Part shown: in pieces, positions 1 through 7,815 of the stretch
Position numbering within the stretch: position 1 is the first letter of the stretch
How the letters are laid out: every line of letters begins with the position of its first letter
Assembly: GCA_026394475.1 (NCBI GenBank)
Contig: JAPKYD010000084.1
Span: forward strand, 1 to 43,712
Direction of reading: 5' to 3'
DNA length: 43,712 bases
From: Methanothrix sp.
GTDB lineage: Archaea; Halobacteriota; Methanosarcinia; Methanotrichales; Methanotrichaceae
The notes under the pieces: generated by a model
The model's database searches: none
Seen by the model: only the letters and a program-made list of their open reading frames with translations
Told to the model about the DNA's origin: nothing
Made by a program: the position numbers and the translations under genes

Positions 1-44
1 AGAGGACTCGATAGTCTCCAGATGCTGAGAGCCAGCTTATCCAG

Positions 45-1289
45 CTAAACACGTACCAATATTGTAATGGGTTGTGGCCCGCCAATCCATTTTTCCATTA
101 ATAAGTCAAGATCCGCAGTTGTCTTCCCATCGGCATTTGGCATCCAAGGTCCTGGCCTAAACAAGAAATCGAACCTGGGATCGCGGAGCTTGGAGGCCAA
201 GCCATCTAGTTGGCGACGAAAATTAAGAAGGCTGGCGCTGAGATATATCTTCTCAGCGGCACCACTCGCCAAGTTCTGCTGCCTAAATTTTGGAGGAATT
301 ACTCTTATGGGATCGCCAAGTTGAATAGGCCTTCCTTCGCTATCTAGTTCGAATGCTATTGTCTTTCTAGATTGACCCGTACCTGGAGATGTATGCGTAG
401 AATTCATCAAGCAGTGAAGATCGAACCAGAACTTATGGATGCTAAATGGGATGGGAGTATCTACGGTAAGATTATCTTTACTTATACCTGATATTGGGAT
501 CTTCTTTAATGTTTCTTGTTTAAGTGCCATTATCTTCTCAATAACAAATCCGCGATTAGTATCCTCAATTGCGCCAAACGCAATAGCTGCGATTTCATCA
601 AAGGTCATTGCCCAATACGGTATAAAAAGTGGATTTTCTTCCTTGATAGGATTTACTCTAAAAACAGTTGCTCTATCTTTCAATGCAGCCGGATATTCTC
701 CATGAATATCAATAATTATTATTCTAGATGATGGATATCGTTCCTTATCAGATAATGACGCAAGTAATCCCGCCACAGTAGTTGATTTTCCTGCTCCAGT
801 TGCTCCTACTATAGCGCTATGACGGGTAATTAGCTTATTAATATCTATTAAAGACGGTATGGTTTCGGCGCTTGCGAGATGGCCAACTTTAACAAAATAG
901 GGCGAATCTGGTAAGCCGTATATGCGTACGAGATCTTCTTCAGTCACTAAATGTGCTGGATCTCCAACAGTGGGAAATTGCGAAAGTCCGCGCCTAAAAA
1001 CGCCTCGCTTAAAACTCTCACCTATGAGTTGAACTGTCATCCAGCGATGGCCATATGGTTCGGATTGCACAAGACGTTCAGGCACCGCACTTGCGCCCAC
1101 CTGTGAGACAATACCAAACAAATCAGTATATCCTACTGGTATTCGAACAAAACTGGCAACTTGTCCTATGCGATATCCATGACCGTTTACAAAAACTAGC
1201 CCTGGAATCGTATCGTCAGATAATGCAACGCTAATTGTTGCGCCTTGAACATCTTGAACTGAGCCTAGAAACGTAGGGTCCTTTGGCAT
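45..1289 (-). CDS. HerA-like ATPase, C-terminally truncated (SIR2-HerA pair)
   Basis: Seen: residues about 1-135 form a small beta-rich N-terminal domain like the HAS-barrel of HerA translocases. A P-loop follows at about 162-169 (GATGAGKS), with a Walker B strand at about 190-199 (IIIIDIHGEY). The ORF starts 5 bases after the SIR2-like gene stops, so the two should be co-transcribed. Known: HerA/DUF87 ATPases form hexameric rings; paired with SIR2-like NADases they make an antiphage complex. Odd: the protein ends at 414 residues, just after PITIL, where relatives normally continue with the rest of the RecA core and a C-terminal helical region. The last 44 bases of the window contain an open +2 frame with a protein-like reading (AGSQHLETIESS), so a frameshift is possible. 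HerA-like identity is firm; whether the gene is intact is not. Confidence 0.85.
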   Translation of the reverse strand: MPKDPTFLGSVQDVQGATISVALSDDTIPGLVFVNGHGYRIGQVASFVRIPVGYTDLFGIVSQVGASAVPERLVQSEPYGHRWMTVQLIGESFKRGVFRRGLSQFPTVGDPAHLVTEEDLVRIYGLPDSPYFVKVGHLASAETIPSLIDINKLITRHSAIVGATGAGKSTTVAGLLASLSDKERYPSSRIIIIDIHGEYPAALKDRATVFRVNPIKEENPLFIPYWAMTFDEIAAIAFGAIEDTNRGFVIEKIMALKQETLKKIPISGISKDNLTVDTPIPFSIHKFWFDLHCLMNSTHTSPGTGQSRKTIAFELDSEGRPIQLGDPIRVIPPKFRQQNLASGAAEKIYLSASLLNFRRQLDGLASKLRDPRFDFLFRPGPWMPNADGKTTADLDLLMEKWIGGPQPITILVRV

Positions 1290-1294
1290 TTCGT

Positions 1295-2497
1295 CTAACG
1301 GCCTAACCGCTCCTCTCCACCAACGATATCTGCTAGAAAATTACCGAAATTGGCAAAATCACCTAAATTTAATTGTGCTTGCTTTATGTCATTTACTACA
1401 CTTTTCATAATCCAATCTACAGCATATGGCAATCCATTAGGTTCCGTCTCTTTCGTTTCCATCCAAAGAGCTCGCCTGGTTCCAATTATTGCCTCGTTCT
1501 GAGCCAGTAAGCTTAGGTTTGAGCGACCCAATGAAAGCCCAATTGCTTGAGGATATTTATTTAAATTCCCATATAGCATCGCAAATATGCTTGCAGTAGG
1601 ATTTCCTTTCAATCCTTCAATCATAATTTGGTTAATATGTTGATCGCTAAATGAGTAGCCATTAGTTATAAGAATGCAAGATGGTTGTTTAAAAAAGGCA
1701 CGCAATCGGTCTATCATAGCCAAGTATGGCATCATTCTACTTTCATCATATTTTAGATGCGATGGATGGATAAGCCGTCGTTGAAGCGAGTCTTCAATTT
1801 CAATTTCTCCACGGGATACATTTCCTCTATCATCTAAGTGCCAATTAATTGAACCGTGAAGCTTCCATAGTCTGACCCATCTATTTGGTAGTATGTCGTC
1901 CTCCATAGCATGTGAATCAAAAAAGGTATGAAAAGATCCAATGAATCCATCGAAAAAAGGCACCCTGGAGTCTTCTAATGCTTGTTCCATCAATAGATCG
2001 TAATTTGTGGTGAATATCTGGATTGCTGAACCTCTAGGTATTGCTCCGATCCATGAAGCTATTTTATGGTAAGGCGTCTTGTAGTCCGGCAATGTTCTTG
2101 TCATTAGATTTGAGATCTCATTGCATATCATTTGATCTAGCGTGCGAAGTTCGGAGGCGGTTAAGCCCCTCACAGTCTCGCTTCCAGCGACCTGATGAAG
2201 AGCTCTCAAATGGCTCAGAATATCTTCAATAGTTGGATTCTGTCGCCCATCTTTTTCAAAATGAGATAAAAGGATAGCAAATGATTTTTTATAATTTTCA
2301 TCACATTTACATTTATCGCAGACTTGCTTTGTAAGTCCAGAGATACCTGGTATCAGAGGACTACTGGTTCCGTTTGTTTCGATTTTTATAGATAGGGGGC
2401 ATCCAGCACCAAGGAAAAGTCCTATTGGCATTTTATCTGTCGCGAGACTCTGTCGGAGATAACTTGCTTGTCGGATAGGATCATGAAATTGGCTTAT
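1295..2497 (-). CDS. SIR2-like NADase/defence protein, non-canonical start
   Basis: Seen: SIR2-type motifs in order, numbered from the first ATG (2431): GAGCPLS at about 8-14, TTNYD at 141-145, LHGSINW with the likely catalytic His at 191-197, and GYSFSDQHIN near 259. Known: SIR2-like proteins next to HerA hydrolyse NAD+ on phage infection. Start: the ATG at 2431 falls one residue before the GAG strand, which is too late. The in-frame sequence upstream (FHDPIRQASYLRQSLATDK) looks like the usual family N-terminus and is open back to a stop at 2516-2518. Inside it lies a strong GGAGGGG followed five bases later by ATA (2495-2497). I therefore place the start at 2497 as a rare AUA or a mutated AUG; no ATG, GTG or TTG is in frame there. 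The pair is AT-richer than its neighbours, which suggests transfer. Confidence 0.82.
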   Translation of the reverse strand: MSQFHDPIRQASYLRQSLATDKMPIGLFLGAGCPLSIKIETNGTSSPLIPGISGLTKQVCDKCKCDENYKKSFAILLSHFEKDGRQNPTIEDILSHLRALHQVAGSETVRGLTASELRTLDQMICNEISNLMTRTLPDYKTPYHKIASWIGAIPRGSAIQIFTTNYDLLMEQALEDSRVPFFDGFIGSFHTFFDSHAMEDDILPNRWVRLWKLHGSINWHLDDRGNVSRGEIEIEDSLQRRLIHPSHLKYDESRMMPYLAMIDRLRAFFKQPSCILITNGYSFSDQHINQIMIEGLKGNPTASIFAMLYGNLNKYPQAIGLSLGRSNLSLLAQNEAIIGTRRALWMETKETEPNGLPYAVDWIMKSVVNDIKQAQLNLGDFANFGNFLADIVGGEERLGR

Positions 2498-2547
2498 TTT
2501 TTCCCCTCCTTCTTTCTAAAGTCCAGCAGATAGCAACGTATTATTAA

Positions 2548-2715
2548 ATTAGATGGTTCTTAACTCCTTTTGTATATCCTGATGAAGTTATTGCGGATCG
2601 AATTCTTAAACATTGCGCATCTGATGATGTGTCGCCAAAGAAAGCTCTATTAACCATCGCGAGCTACATCATCGTGGGTGCATCCGTTTGTTCGATTTCC
2701 TCTTCATCCCCCTGA
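2548..2715 (+). other. Start-less open frame, possible gene remnant
   Basis: Between two stops there is an open frame of 55 codons with protein-like composition (for example PDEVIADRILKHCASDDV, then PKKALLTIASYI). It has no usable start, and its 3' end runs into the DUF1614 gene in another frame. I do not recognise a family. It may be the tail of a gene broken when the SIR2/HerA pair arrived, or chance. Confidence 0.25.
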
Positions 2716-3256
2716 CCGTAGTCATCCTGCTGCTCCTCCTGGCAATGCTCAGGACATTCCTACCGATTTTCATCCCCTCTATCTGGCGGTCAACCTGGGT
2801 GGCTGCATCATACCCCTGGTCATCTCTGGTCATCTTCTGCTGCGCGGCCGGGCCTCTCCGGTCAAGGCCCTGCTCGGTGTTGCGATTGTAGCGGGAATAA
2901 CCTATTGGGCGGCCGAGGCCATACCAGGTGAGGGCATCGTCCTTCCCTTCTGGCTCTCGCCTCTTCTCGCCGCTGTCTGCGGGCTGGTGCTGGCGGGGGG
3001 CTACCGCCGGGCTCCACCCCTGGCTTACATCAGCGGCACTTTAGGAACTCTGCTGGGGGCAGACATCCTCAGCCTGCTCACTCCTGGCGTCCTGCCCGCC
3101 CTCTCGCCCCTCGATCTTCACCGAACCAGGCCGCTGGTTCTCTCCATAGGCGGAGCGGGCGTCTTTGACGGCATATTCCTTACGGGCGTAATCGCCGTGC
3201 TCCTGGCGGCTGGCATCGTCTGCCTCCTCCGCGGCACCTGCAGCGCTGATAGCTGA
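2688..3256 (+). CDS. DUF1614 family membrane protein, probably frameshifted
   Basis: Seen: from about 2775 the frame of the GTG at 2678 encodes the DUF1614 core: YLAVNLGGCIIPLVISG, then ITYWAAEAIPGEGIV, APPLAYISGTLGTLLGADIL and a C-terminal glycine-rich transmembrane segment. In that frame the first 30 residues are Pro/His-rich and unlike a membrane protein. The next frame, from the TTG at 2688, reads FDFLFIPLTVVILLLLLAML, a normal hydrophobic N-terminus; GGGTG sits 7 bases before it. Inference: the N-terminus lies in frame 2688 and shifts to frame 2678 near 2775-2790. The segment between the first membrane span and the NLGG motif also looks short for the family, so a deletion is possible. 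The role of DUF1614 is unknown. The gene converges with the BofA-like gene, 36 bases away. Confidence 0.7.
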
Positions 3257-3292
3257 AGGGATATCCAAAAAGAACCGCAGAGCCCGAGGAGA

Positions 3293-3535
3293 TCAGAGGC
3301 CGAAGCGCAGGAAATGGAGCAAGATCACCAGAAAGGCGCCCAAGACTCCTCCGATGCCGCAGATCAGTATGACCAGCCAGCTGTAGCCGATTCCCATCCC
3401 TGCTATGGAGTTGGCGATGAAGAGAATCACCAGCCCGACTACGGCATTGATGATGAAATTCTTGATGGATTTGAGGATCAAGAACGCCCCGAAGACTATC
3501 ACTATAAGTAATATTATAAGTCCCAGCTCAATCAT
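3293..3535 (-). CDS. Small BofA-like membrane protein
   Basis: An 80-residue, almost wholly hydrophobic protein with about three membrane segments (residues 2-20, 27-47, 54-75) separated by short loops: KSIKNFIINAVVGLVI, then a glycine-rich stretch, NSIAGMGIGYSWLVIL. This matches the pro-sigma-K processing inhibitor BofA family as found in methanogens. Known: Bacillus BofA inhibits a membrane protease; archaea lack sigma-K, so the role here is open. It lies 24 bases beyond the stop of the large symporter fusion on the same strand, but its own ATG is at 3535. It could be the last gene of that operon. It converges with the DUF1614 gene. Confidence 0.75.
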   Translation of the reverse strand: MIELGLIILLIVIVFGAFLILKSIKNFIINAVVGLVILFIANSIAGMGIGYSWLVILICGIGGVLGAFLVILLHFLRFGL

Positions 3536-3559
3536 AGTAGTAGATTGGGGTGCTCAGCT

Positions 3560-6500
3560 TTAAAAAGTTTGCTTTTGAATTTCGAGGGGTTCGAGCTCGC
3601 TCGCCAAGCGGTGCCGCTCTTTTGTGTCCAGGGAGAGCGGATCGATGTGCACCAGCATTATGGCATTCTTCAAGGCTATCTCATCCCTCTGGGACTGAAT
3701 AAACCTCAGAACCGTCTCGTAGTTGCTCTGGGTTATGAGATACCCCAGGCCCTCCAGCAGAATGACGGGATAGTTCGACTTCTCCAGGAAATCGGAGATC
3801 ATGCTGCTCATGCGGGGGAAGTTCGTCGGATCCACGGTCCTGTGTCCCGGCTCGCTCTTCTGTGTCAGCCAGACGACGGTCTTCACAGGAACGTTATATC
3901 TCTCATTAAGGGTCTCAGGGTTGTACCTGCTTATGCAAAGCCCATCCATTCCGTGGCCCACCAGCTCGCTGAAGAGTTCCAGGCTTTGTTGCGGCTTCTC
4001 CTCCTCCAGGACATAAGTGGTTCCCGGAAGGAGGGCGATCTCATAAGGGCTTCTGCCGTAGCTCTTCATTAGCTCTGCCACGGAAGATGTGAAATCGAAG
4101 GCAGGGTCGTGCTTCTTTATGATCCTGGCCAGCCTCCTTATAGCCAGGAAGAAGGCACGTCGTGTCAAGACCAGACCCGGCTCGATCTGCAGCCACTGCT
4201 TGGGTAGGGCGTCTCGCATGTCCGGCTCACAGGCCGCCGCGGAGGCATTGTCAGAGATCGGCTCCGCCCTGTCCGCTTCAAAGAAGCTCTTGGCGGCTAT
4301 CAGCATATTGACCTCCTCCACAACCTCTCTTCTCTGGCCTTCGCTCAGACGAGAGAGCATGGCTTCAGAGAAGATCCGGAAGAGATAGGCGGACAGGGGT
4401 CCCAGGGTGAACAACAGCTCTTTGACCTCGTTTATGCCTGCTGGCAGGCTCACTTGCAGAAACTCCGGCCTCTCCGCCAGGAGCAGGCGAGTCTTTCGGC
4501 CCAGGAGCTCCATCTGATAGACAAAGTCCAGAATCTCTCTCTCCGGCAACACCTCGGCATTCTCTTTGACCAGCTGCTCTATGCTGTCTATGAGCACTAT
4601 GCTGTTATGGCTGGACTCCACAAAGGACTTGATGGTCATGAATAGGAGCGGTAAGTTTCGAGGCGAGATGTAACGGTCGCTGCCCTTTTCATCGCTCAAT
4701 TTGATGATAGGCGTCTCCTTGAAGCCCCACCTTCTTCGCACCTCCTCCGAAGCAAAGTGAGTGATGCACAGCCCCTCTATTCCGTGCGTGATCTGATCAG
4801 TGAAAACCTCGTAGGCCTTCTCGGGCACGACATAGATCTTCCCCATATCTAAATCATAGGTGGGAAGAGTGGCTTGTGCCGCTTCCATCACGGGCTTAAC
4901 CGGCACCTGGTCTTCCACGATCATCCTCGTGGCTGATGGTCCCACGGAGCCGGTGAGAGTCTTCTCGAACTGGCTCCATAGCTCAAGAAGCTGCCGCGCC
5001 TCAATCTTTTCTCTGCTGGTGCCGAGGCGCGTCAGATCGGCATCGACCTGCTGCTTTGCCCTCTCCTCGCCGATGTAGCGTGCCAGGGTTGCCTCCAGCT
5101 CCTCCACCGTACCCAGGTGAATTGCTCCTCGGTCGAGCTTCACAGGCTCGCCTTTTTCTTGATAAACGTCAACGAAGCGGTCGGTTATAGCCTCCTCTTC
5201 AGGGCTGGGCTTGGACAGGAGGGATACAAGAACATACAGGCTGCAGTTGACCAATAGGGTCCAGAAGACGGAGTTGGTCCAGATGTCCAGATCCAGGCCA
5301 AATAGATCCGTGGGCTTGAGGAAGGGTATGCCGAAAGGTCCATTCTTGACCAGATTTCCCAGCAGGCCATTGTCTTCAGCCACCGTGGGGATGAGGGCGG
5401 TGTAGGTCCAGAGCAGGAAGCCGGAGATCAGGCCCGCCATGGCCCCTTTCCTGCTGCCTCTCTTCCAGTAAAGACCGCCCAAGGCGGCAGGTGCCAGCTG
5501 GCTGGCCGCCAGAAAGGAGACCACTCCAATCTCTGCCAGTATCTGATAAGCCACAGCTCGCGAGTAGAGATACCCCAGGAACACCACCAGAAGGATGTTT
5601 AGCCGCCTCATATTGAGGATCGTGTTTGCCAGATTTCTGCCTGGCCCAATGCGGCTCAGAAGATAGGGCATCTCCAGGTCGTTCTGCAGCATAGTCCCTA
5701 CAGCTACGGATTCCACAAGGATCATGGCGGTGGCTGCCGATGTTCCGCCGATAAAGACGAATAGCGCAAGCCAATCCAGACCTCTGGAGTAAGGAATGGT
5801 TATTATGAAGGCATCTTTGAGCCCTGGTGTGTTCAGAAGCAGTCCGCCCCAGGCGATGGCCGGAACGAATATGTTGATCAATAGAAGATAGAGTGGAAAG
5901 AGCCACATCGCCTTCTTGAGATGATTCTCCTCCGAGTTCTCCACCGCTATAACGTGAAACTGCCTGGGAAGGAAGAGGACGGCGAAGAAAGAGATTAATG
6001 TCAGAGAGAACCAGGGGACATACTCCACATCCATGACCTCTGCATAATCCGGATTGGTGGTTGCCAAACGAGACAGCTCTTCTGTTATATTTCCATATCC
6101 CCCGAAGATGCCATAGGTGACATAGACTCCCGCTGCCAAGAAGGCCACGATCTTCACCAGGGATTCAAAGGCTACCACGGCCACCAGGCCTTCATGGCGC
6201 TCCATGGGATCGAGATGTCTCGCGCCGAAGATGACCGCGAAGGCTCCCAAAAGGAGGGCAACCACCAGCTTGCTCTCCACCGGGAATCCCAGGAATAGGT
6301 GCGGGCCGCTCAGGATTTCAAGAGACGTGGATATGGCTATGAGCTGCAGCGCCACATAAGGAGTGACCATGACCAGGCTCAGTACTGCCACTATGGCACC
6401 GATGGCGTAGCTTCTCCCATAGCGGAAGCTGATGAAGTCGCTCACAGAAGTCAGCCTGAACTCCTTCGAGACCCGTATCATCTTTCGGATGACGATCCAG

Positions 6501-6748
6501 CCCAAAGTCATGGCCAAGGTGGGCCCGAGGTAAATGGGCAGGAACTCAAGGCCGGTGGATGCAGCCCTTCCAATGGAGCCGTAAAACGTCCAGGCGGAGA
6601 CATAGACGCACAAAGACAGAGCGTAGACATAAGGGTTGGCGACGATGCTTCTGCCCAAGTGCTTCTGGCGGTCGGCATACGAAGCTATGCCGAAGAGCAG
6701 GAGCAGGTAGAGGACCATGACGATGAGGGCGACATGCGATTCTATCAA
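3560..6748 (-). CDS. SSF transporter-STAC-DUF835-DUF835 fusion (sensor-like)
   Basis: A 1062-residue fusion. Residues about 5-520 form a sodium:solute symporter (SSF) fold with many membrane helices (for example SVSDFISFRYGRSYAIGA near 100). About 550-640 match the STAC domain that links SSF transporters to signalling domains (ARYIGEERAKQQVD, then EKTLTGSVGPSATRMIV). Two DUF835 domains follow, at about 655-790 (KIYVVPEKAYEVF, SIVLIDSIEQLV) and 920-1040 (TTYVLEEEKPQQSLELF, PVILLEGLGYLI). There is no histidine kinase core. Start: TTG at 6748, eight bases after GGAGG and overlapping the TGA of the 69-residue gene upstream (TTGA), which implies translational coupling. A longer in-frame ORF back to 6889 only reads through that gene. 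Inference: a transporter-like sensor reporting to DUF835/KaiC partners. The substrate cannot be told from the sequence. Confidence 0.85.
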   Translation of the reverse strand: MIESHVALIVMVLYLLLLFGIASYADRQKHLGRSIVANPYVYALSLCVYVSAWTFYGSIGRAASTGLEFLPIYLGPTLAMTLGWIVIRKMIRVSKEFRLTSVSDFISFRYGRSYAIGAIVAVLSLVMVTPYVALQLIAISTSLEILSGPHLFLGFPVESKLVVALLLGAFAVIFGARHLDPMERHEGLVAVVAFESLVKIVAFLAAGVYVTYGIFGGYGNITEELSRLATTNPDYAEVMDVEYVPWFSLTLISFFAVLFLPRQFHVIAVENSEENHLKKAMWLFPLYLLLINIFVPAIAWGGLLLNTPGLKDAFIITIPYSRGLDWLALFVFIGGTSAATAMILVESVAVGTMLQNDLEMPYLLSRIGPGRNLANTILNMRRLNILLVVFLGYLYSRAVAYQILAEIGVVSFLAASQLAPAALGGLYWKRGSRKGAMAGLISGFLLWTYTALIPTVAEDNGLLGNLVKNGPFGIPFLKPTDLFGLDLDIWTNSVFWTLLVNCSLYVLVSLLSKPSPEEEAITDRFVDVYQEKGEPVKLDRGAIHLGTVEELEATLARYIGEERAKQQVDADLTRLGTSREKIEARQLLELWSQFEKTLTGSVGPSATRMIVEDQVPVKPVMEAAQATLPTYDLDMGKIYVVPEKAYEVFTDQITHGIEGLCITHFASEEVRRRWGFKETPIIKLSDEKGSDRYISPRNLPLLFMTIKSFVESSHNSIVLIDSIEQLVKENAEVLPEREILDFVYQMELLGRKTRLLLAERPEFLQVSLPAGINEVKELLFTLGPLSAYLFRIFSEAMLSRLSEGQRREVVEEVNMLIAAKSFFEADRAEPISDNASAAACEPDMRDALPKQWLQIEPGLVLTRRAFFLAIRRLARIIKKHDPAFDFTSSVAELMKSYGRSPYEIALLPGTTYVLEEEKPQQSLELFSELVGHGMDGLCISRYNPETLNERYNVPVKTVVWLTQKSEPGHRTVDPTNFPRMSSMISDFLEKSNYPVILLEGLGYLITQSNYETVLRFIQSQRDEIALKNAIMLVHIDPLSLDTKERHRLASELEPLEIQKQTF

Positions 6749-6954
6749 CCAGAATTCCTCCGGTCGAAGAGATACAAGACCAGAATTATCATCAGCCAGA
6801 TCAAAGCTATATAAACCAATATCGCAGGTATGCCCATCACGGAGTATCCGACGGTCAGAGTGAGCATGGGCCAGTTGAAAAGCACCCAACCTAGAATGAA
6901 GAGGAATGCCCAGAATTCGTTCTGCAAAAGGAGATCCTTGAAGGAGAGCGCCAT
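6745..6954 (-). CDS. 69-residue membrane partner of the SSF fusion
   Basis: Two hydrophobic helices: FWAFLFILGWVLFNWPML (about 14-31) and IPAILVYIALIWLMIILVLYL (about 42-62), ending in a basic tail (FDRRNSG). The pattern resembles the small membrane proteins encoded just before SSF-type transporters and SSF sensor kinases. It starts two bases after the KaiC-like gene's TAG, and its TGA overlaps the TTG start of the fusion gene. The three genes are therefore tightly coupled. Inference: a small subunit or assembly factor of the SSF protein. The ATG at 6954 is the only sensible start. Confidence 0.8.
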   Translation of the reverse strand: MALSFKDLLLQNEFWAFLFILGWVLFNWPMLTLTVGYSVMGIPAILVYIALIWLMIILVLYLFDRRNSG

Positions 6955-6956
6955 GG

Positions 6957-7634
6957 CTACAGACCCGGATAGACTGTCAATCCCTTAACGGATATATCTA
7001 CTGCATACTTTCCCAAATGGTGAGATGTGCCGCACATCTTCAGAATCTCGATGGACCGCCTCCTTACTAAATTTATCTCTTCATTTTGCAGTAATATGAT
7101 TCCGTCTGCGACATGCGCTATCTCCGCGGGATAGGGCGCTCTGGGCAGGGCATCGCCAGTTACCAGGGCCACCGCTTTTTGTGCTTTGACCAGGTGAGAT
7201 AGCTTGAGGAGAAATCGCCGGTAGTTGCCCTTGAACACTTGTTTAAGGTCAGACAGATTCTCAATGACGATGCGCTTGGCACCGAACTTTTCTATCTCCT
7301 CCTGGATCGCATCCAGAACATCTTCTGCCCGCCCGGCCCTTTCCACTTTATCCTCCAGCTCGATATAACAGATCTCCTTTCCCAAGTACTTTCTCTTCAC
7401 AAAATCGTAGGTAGAGACAAACTTGAATAAAGAATCAAGCGGTCCGCCAAAGGTCAGGAAATAAAGCCCGGGCTCGCCCAGATCCGCTCCTTTGCAGAGA
7501 AACTGAGTGCAGAAGGTGGTCTTGCCAGCACCAGCGTCTCCGGCCACGAGGGTCAGGGAGGGCACAGGAAGGCCGCCCCCGATCATCTCATCCAGTCCTG
7601 GTATTCCGGTGGGCATCCTTTCAAGGGAACTCAA
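6957..7634 (-). CDS. KaiC-like RecA-superfamily protein with degenerate catalytic site
   Basis: A 225-residue single KaiC/Rad55-type domain. The N-terminal TGIPGLDEMIGGGLP loop and P-loop (GDAGAGKT, about 32-39) are intact. Where KaiC proteins carry the catalytic Glu-Glu pair after the second strand, this one reads LTFGGPLD (about 60-67). The Walker B strand is IVIENLSDL instead of an Asp-ending strand. Nucleotide binding is therefore likely but hydrolysis doubtful (inference). Start: TTG at 7634 with GAGGTG eight bases before it; a TATA-like GATATTATAG lies at about 7711-7720. It is the first gene of the operon with the small membrane protein and the SSF-STAC-DUF835 fusion. That suggests a signalling rather than DNA-repair role. 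It is not the clock protein KaiC itself, which has two such domains. Confidence 0.82.
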   Translation of the reverse strand: MSSLERMPTGIPGLDEMIGGGLPVPSLTLVAGDAGAGKTTFCTQFLCKGADLGEPGLYFLTFGGPLDSLFKFVSTYDFVKRKYLGKEICYIELEDKVERAGRAEDVLDAIQEEIEKFGAKRIVIENLSDLKQVFKGNYRRFLLKLSHLVKAQKAVALVTGDALPRAPYPAEIAHVADGIILLQNEEINLVRRRSIEILKMCGTSHHLGKYAVDISVKGLTVYPGL

Positions 7635-7776
7635 ATCCTTTACACCTCGCTTCGCCTCTCTGAGGAGCTTTTGCAGCCGAGGAGAGCGGCAAAAGACAGC
7701 TATTCGAAACTATAATATCTTATCTTTCTTTGTCTTTATTCTTTTGGCCATGGGATTTCCCAAATCTCCAGACGGC

Positions 7777-7785
7777 TTTTATATC
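7777..7785 (+). promoter_or_regulatory. TATA box of aspS
   Basis: TTTTATATC lies about 35 bases before the TTG start of aspS. Initiation some 25 bases after the TATA centre would leave a leader of only about ten bases. Confidence 0.5.
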
Positions 7786-7815
7786 AGGAATTCATTCTCG
7801 ACAGCGTGAGACGAA

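Noticed and set aside
3560-6889. Longer start of the SSF fusion at 6889
   Set aside because: The extra 47 residues lie over the 69-residue membrane-protein gene in another frame and are not family-like; the TTG at 6748 has an ideal ribosome-binding site and stop-start overlap.
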